Shown: positions 5,265-6,580 of the stretch, one piece after another
Layout: every line of letters starts with the position of its first letter
How positions within the stretch are numbered: position 1 is the stretch's first letter
Source of the DNA: Desulfobacterales bacterium
GTDB taxonomy: Bacteria; Desulfobacterota; Desulfobacteria; Desulfobacterales; JAHEIW01
Length of the DNA: 6,580 nucleotides
Direction of reading: 5' to 3'
Assembly: GCA_030145015.1 (NCBI GenBank)
Contig: JAQYWI010000252.1
Coordinates: 1 to 6,580, forward strand
Notes under the pieces: model-generated
The model's input: the letters and a program-made list of their open reading frames with translations, nothing else
Told to the model about the DNA's origin: nothing
Databases searched by the model: none
Made by a program: the position numbers and the translations under genes

Positions 5265-6580
5265 ATGTATGGATTTTTTGGAAAAATTCTAATTATCAAT
5301 TTGGATAAAGAAGCCTTCAGTATTGAACCGGTAGATGATCAATTATTGAGAACCTGTCTGGGGGGTAAAGGACTTGCTACTCATCTCTTACTCGACCACA
5401 ACCCGCCACAAGTCGATCCACTGAGCCCAGAGAACCATCTGATCTTTGCCACAGGCCCGACAACCGGAAGCAGGGTTTGGGGTTCTTGCCGTCATGGAGT
5501 ATATACCAAATCCCCCCAAACCGGCTATTTCTCCGAATCTTATTCAGGGGGAACGGTCGCTGAACATATGAACGCAACGGGATTCGATGCGATAGTAATT
5601 CATGGTGCTGCAAAGAGTCCGGTTTGGTTAGAAGTCTGTGAAGAGACGGTTTATTTTCATTCTGCAGAAGATCTTTGGGGGCAGGAGACCTTCGAGACCG
5701 AAGACCGAGTTAAAGAATGGATAAAGAAAAATCGACCAAAAGCCAAAAAGTGCGGTGTGGTCTGCATCGGTCCGGCAGGGGAAAATCAGGTGAGCTTTGC
5801 GGTCATCGAGAACGATTACTGGCGCAGCGCCGGTCGAACCGGAGTAGGAGCCGTGACAGGCTCAAAGAAAATCAAGGCCATTGCTTTTTGGGGTAATCGG
5901 AAAAAGGAGTTTGCCGATATCGAGTTAATGAAAGATTTTGCTAAATCCATGGCTCAACGCTCAAAAAAAGATGCGGGAGTAAAGGCGTATAAAAGCATGG
6001 GCACGCCAATGCTGGTCGATATTATGAACAACGCCGGCGGGTTTCCAACACGTTACTGGCAAAAGGGAAGATATGAACATGCTGACAAAATCAATGCCGG
6101 CGCCCTTCATGAGCGGTGCAAGGTACAACCCCATGCCTGTTTGAAATGTTTCATGGCATGCGGTAGGCTTTCCACCATAAAAGAAGGAAGACACAAAGGA
6201 CTTAAAATTGAAGGACCGGAGTATGAAACCATTTACGCTTTTGGCGGTCTTTGTGAAATCGACAGTATCGAAGAAATCGCATATCTAAATGATATCTGCG
6301 ATCGCCTTGGTATGGACACCATCAGCGGAGGCAACCTTGCCGCATTGACCATCGAAGCCTCCCGTCAGGGGAAAATCGATTACAAGATCGACTACGGACA
6401 GGTCGATGCCATTGCCAAACTTTTAGAAGATATCGCCCAACGTCGAGGGATCGGTGATACACTGGCCCGGGGCATCAAATACACGGCCAAAGAGTGGGAC
6501 ATGGAAGATCAAGCTATTCATGTCAAAGGCTTGGAGCCGGCAGGCTACGATCCCCGGGTTTTGAAAGGGATGGGGCTGGC
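5265..6580 (+). CDS. aor: Aldehyde ferredoxin oxidoreductase (AOR) family protein, 5' part
   Basis: The frame is open from ATG 5265 to the window end, giving 438 residues; the family is usually about 580-650, so the last quarter to third is missing. It begins MYGFFGKILIINLD, the usual AOR N-terminus, followed by 'LGGKGLA' (32-38). The tungstopterin-binding region shows 'YSGG' (93-96) and 'GRTGVGAVTGSKKIKAI' (190-206). The [4Fe-4S] motif C292-x2-C295-x3-C299 is in 'PHACLKCFMACG'; the fourth Cys of the family lies further downstream, outside the window. 'GPEYETIYAFG' (317-327) and 'DTIS' (351-354) match further conserved cofactor-site segments. The family oxidises aldehydes to carboxylic acids with ferredoxin, or runs in reverse, using a tungsten bis-pterin cofactor in the cytoplasm. 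It does not resemble BamB of benzoyl-CoA reductase as I recall it. Substrate is unknown; the gdh neighbour suggests aldehydes from amino acid breakdown. Confidence 0.93.
   Translation, partial: MYGFFGKILIINLDKEAFSIEPVDDQLLRTCLGGKGLATHLLLDHNPPQVDPLSPENHLIFATGPTTGSRVWGSCRHGVYTKSPQTGYFSESYSGGTVAEHMNATGFDAIVIHGAAKSPVWLEVCEETVYFHSAEDLWGQETFETEDRVKEWIKKNRPKAKKCGVVCIGPAGENQVSFAVIENDYWRSAGRTGVGAVTGSKKIKAIAFWGNRKKEFADIELMKDFAKSMAQRSKKDAGVKAYKSMGTPMLVDIMNNAGGFPTRYWQKGRYEHADKINAGALHERCKVQPHACLKCFMACGRLSTIKEGRHKGLKIEGPEYETIYAFGGLCEIDSIEEIAYLNDICDRLGMDTISGGNLAALTIEASRQGKIDYKIDYGQVDAIAKLLEDIAQRRGIGDTLARGIKYTAKEWDMEDQAIHVKGLEPAGYDPRVLKGMGL

Noticed and set aside
5377..6194. Minus-strand frames of 78 and 77 residues at 5377-5613 and 5961-6194
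   Set aside because: They lie antisense to the AOR gene, whose frame has clear family motifs on the plus strand.
5265..6580. BamB-type subunit of benzoyl-CoA reductase
   Set aside because: BamB is in the same wider family, but the N-terminus and pterin-region sequence here follow the ordinary AOR pattern, and no other bam gene is in the window.

Overview
The window looks like chromosome of an anaerobic, amino-acid-using bacterium, most likely a Desulfobacterota (former Deltaproteobacteria) sulfate reducer or syntroph. This is an inference from the gene combination (LIV-type ABC transporter, archaeal-like hexameric glutamate dehydrogenase, tungsten-type aldehyde:ferredoxin oxidoreductase), from moderate GC content and from the character of the proteins. 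No marker gene fixes the taxon. All genes are on the + strand and tightly packed. I see no RNA gene, mobile element, CRISPR array or origin.

Region 1 (1-3824) is a complete branched-chain/hydrophobic amino acid type (LIV/HAAT) ABC importer in the order livK (3' end only), livH, livM, livG, livF. A stable stem-loop (413-441) sits between the binding-protein gene and the first permease gene. The last three genes overlap end to start, so their translation is probably coupled. LivG has lost the canonical ABC signature motif, while LivF has Gln where the H-loop His usually lies. Together these predict one consensus and one degenerate ATP site.

Region 2 (3825-3965) is a 141-base AT-rich gap with small inverted repeats and a possible promoter. 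It probably separates two transcription units.

Region 3 (3966-6580) holds a complete glutamate dehydrogenase gene. After 33 bases comes the 5' two thirds of an aldehyde ferredoxin oxidoreductase (AOR) family gene, which runs off the window end and is missed by ORF callers that need a stop codon. The short gap suggests co-transcription.

Read together, the region suggests amino acid uptake, then oxidative deamination (or regeneration of 2-oxoglutarate for transaminases) by GDH, with AOR linking aldehydes, acids and reduced ferredoxin downstream. The parts are known families. I found no convincing new type of system. The most interesting points are the asymmetric ATPase pair, the near-duplicate gene junctions and the gdh-aor pairing.
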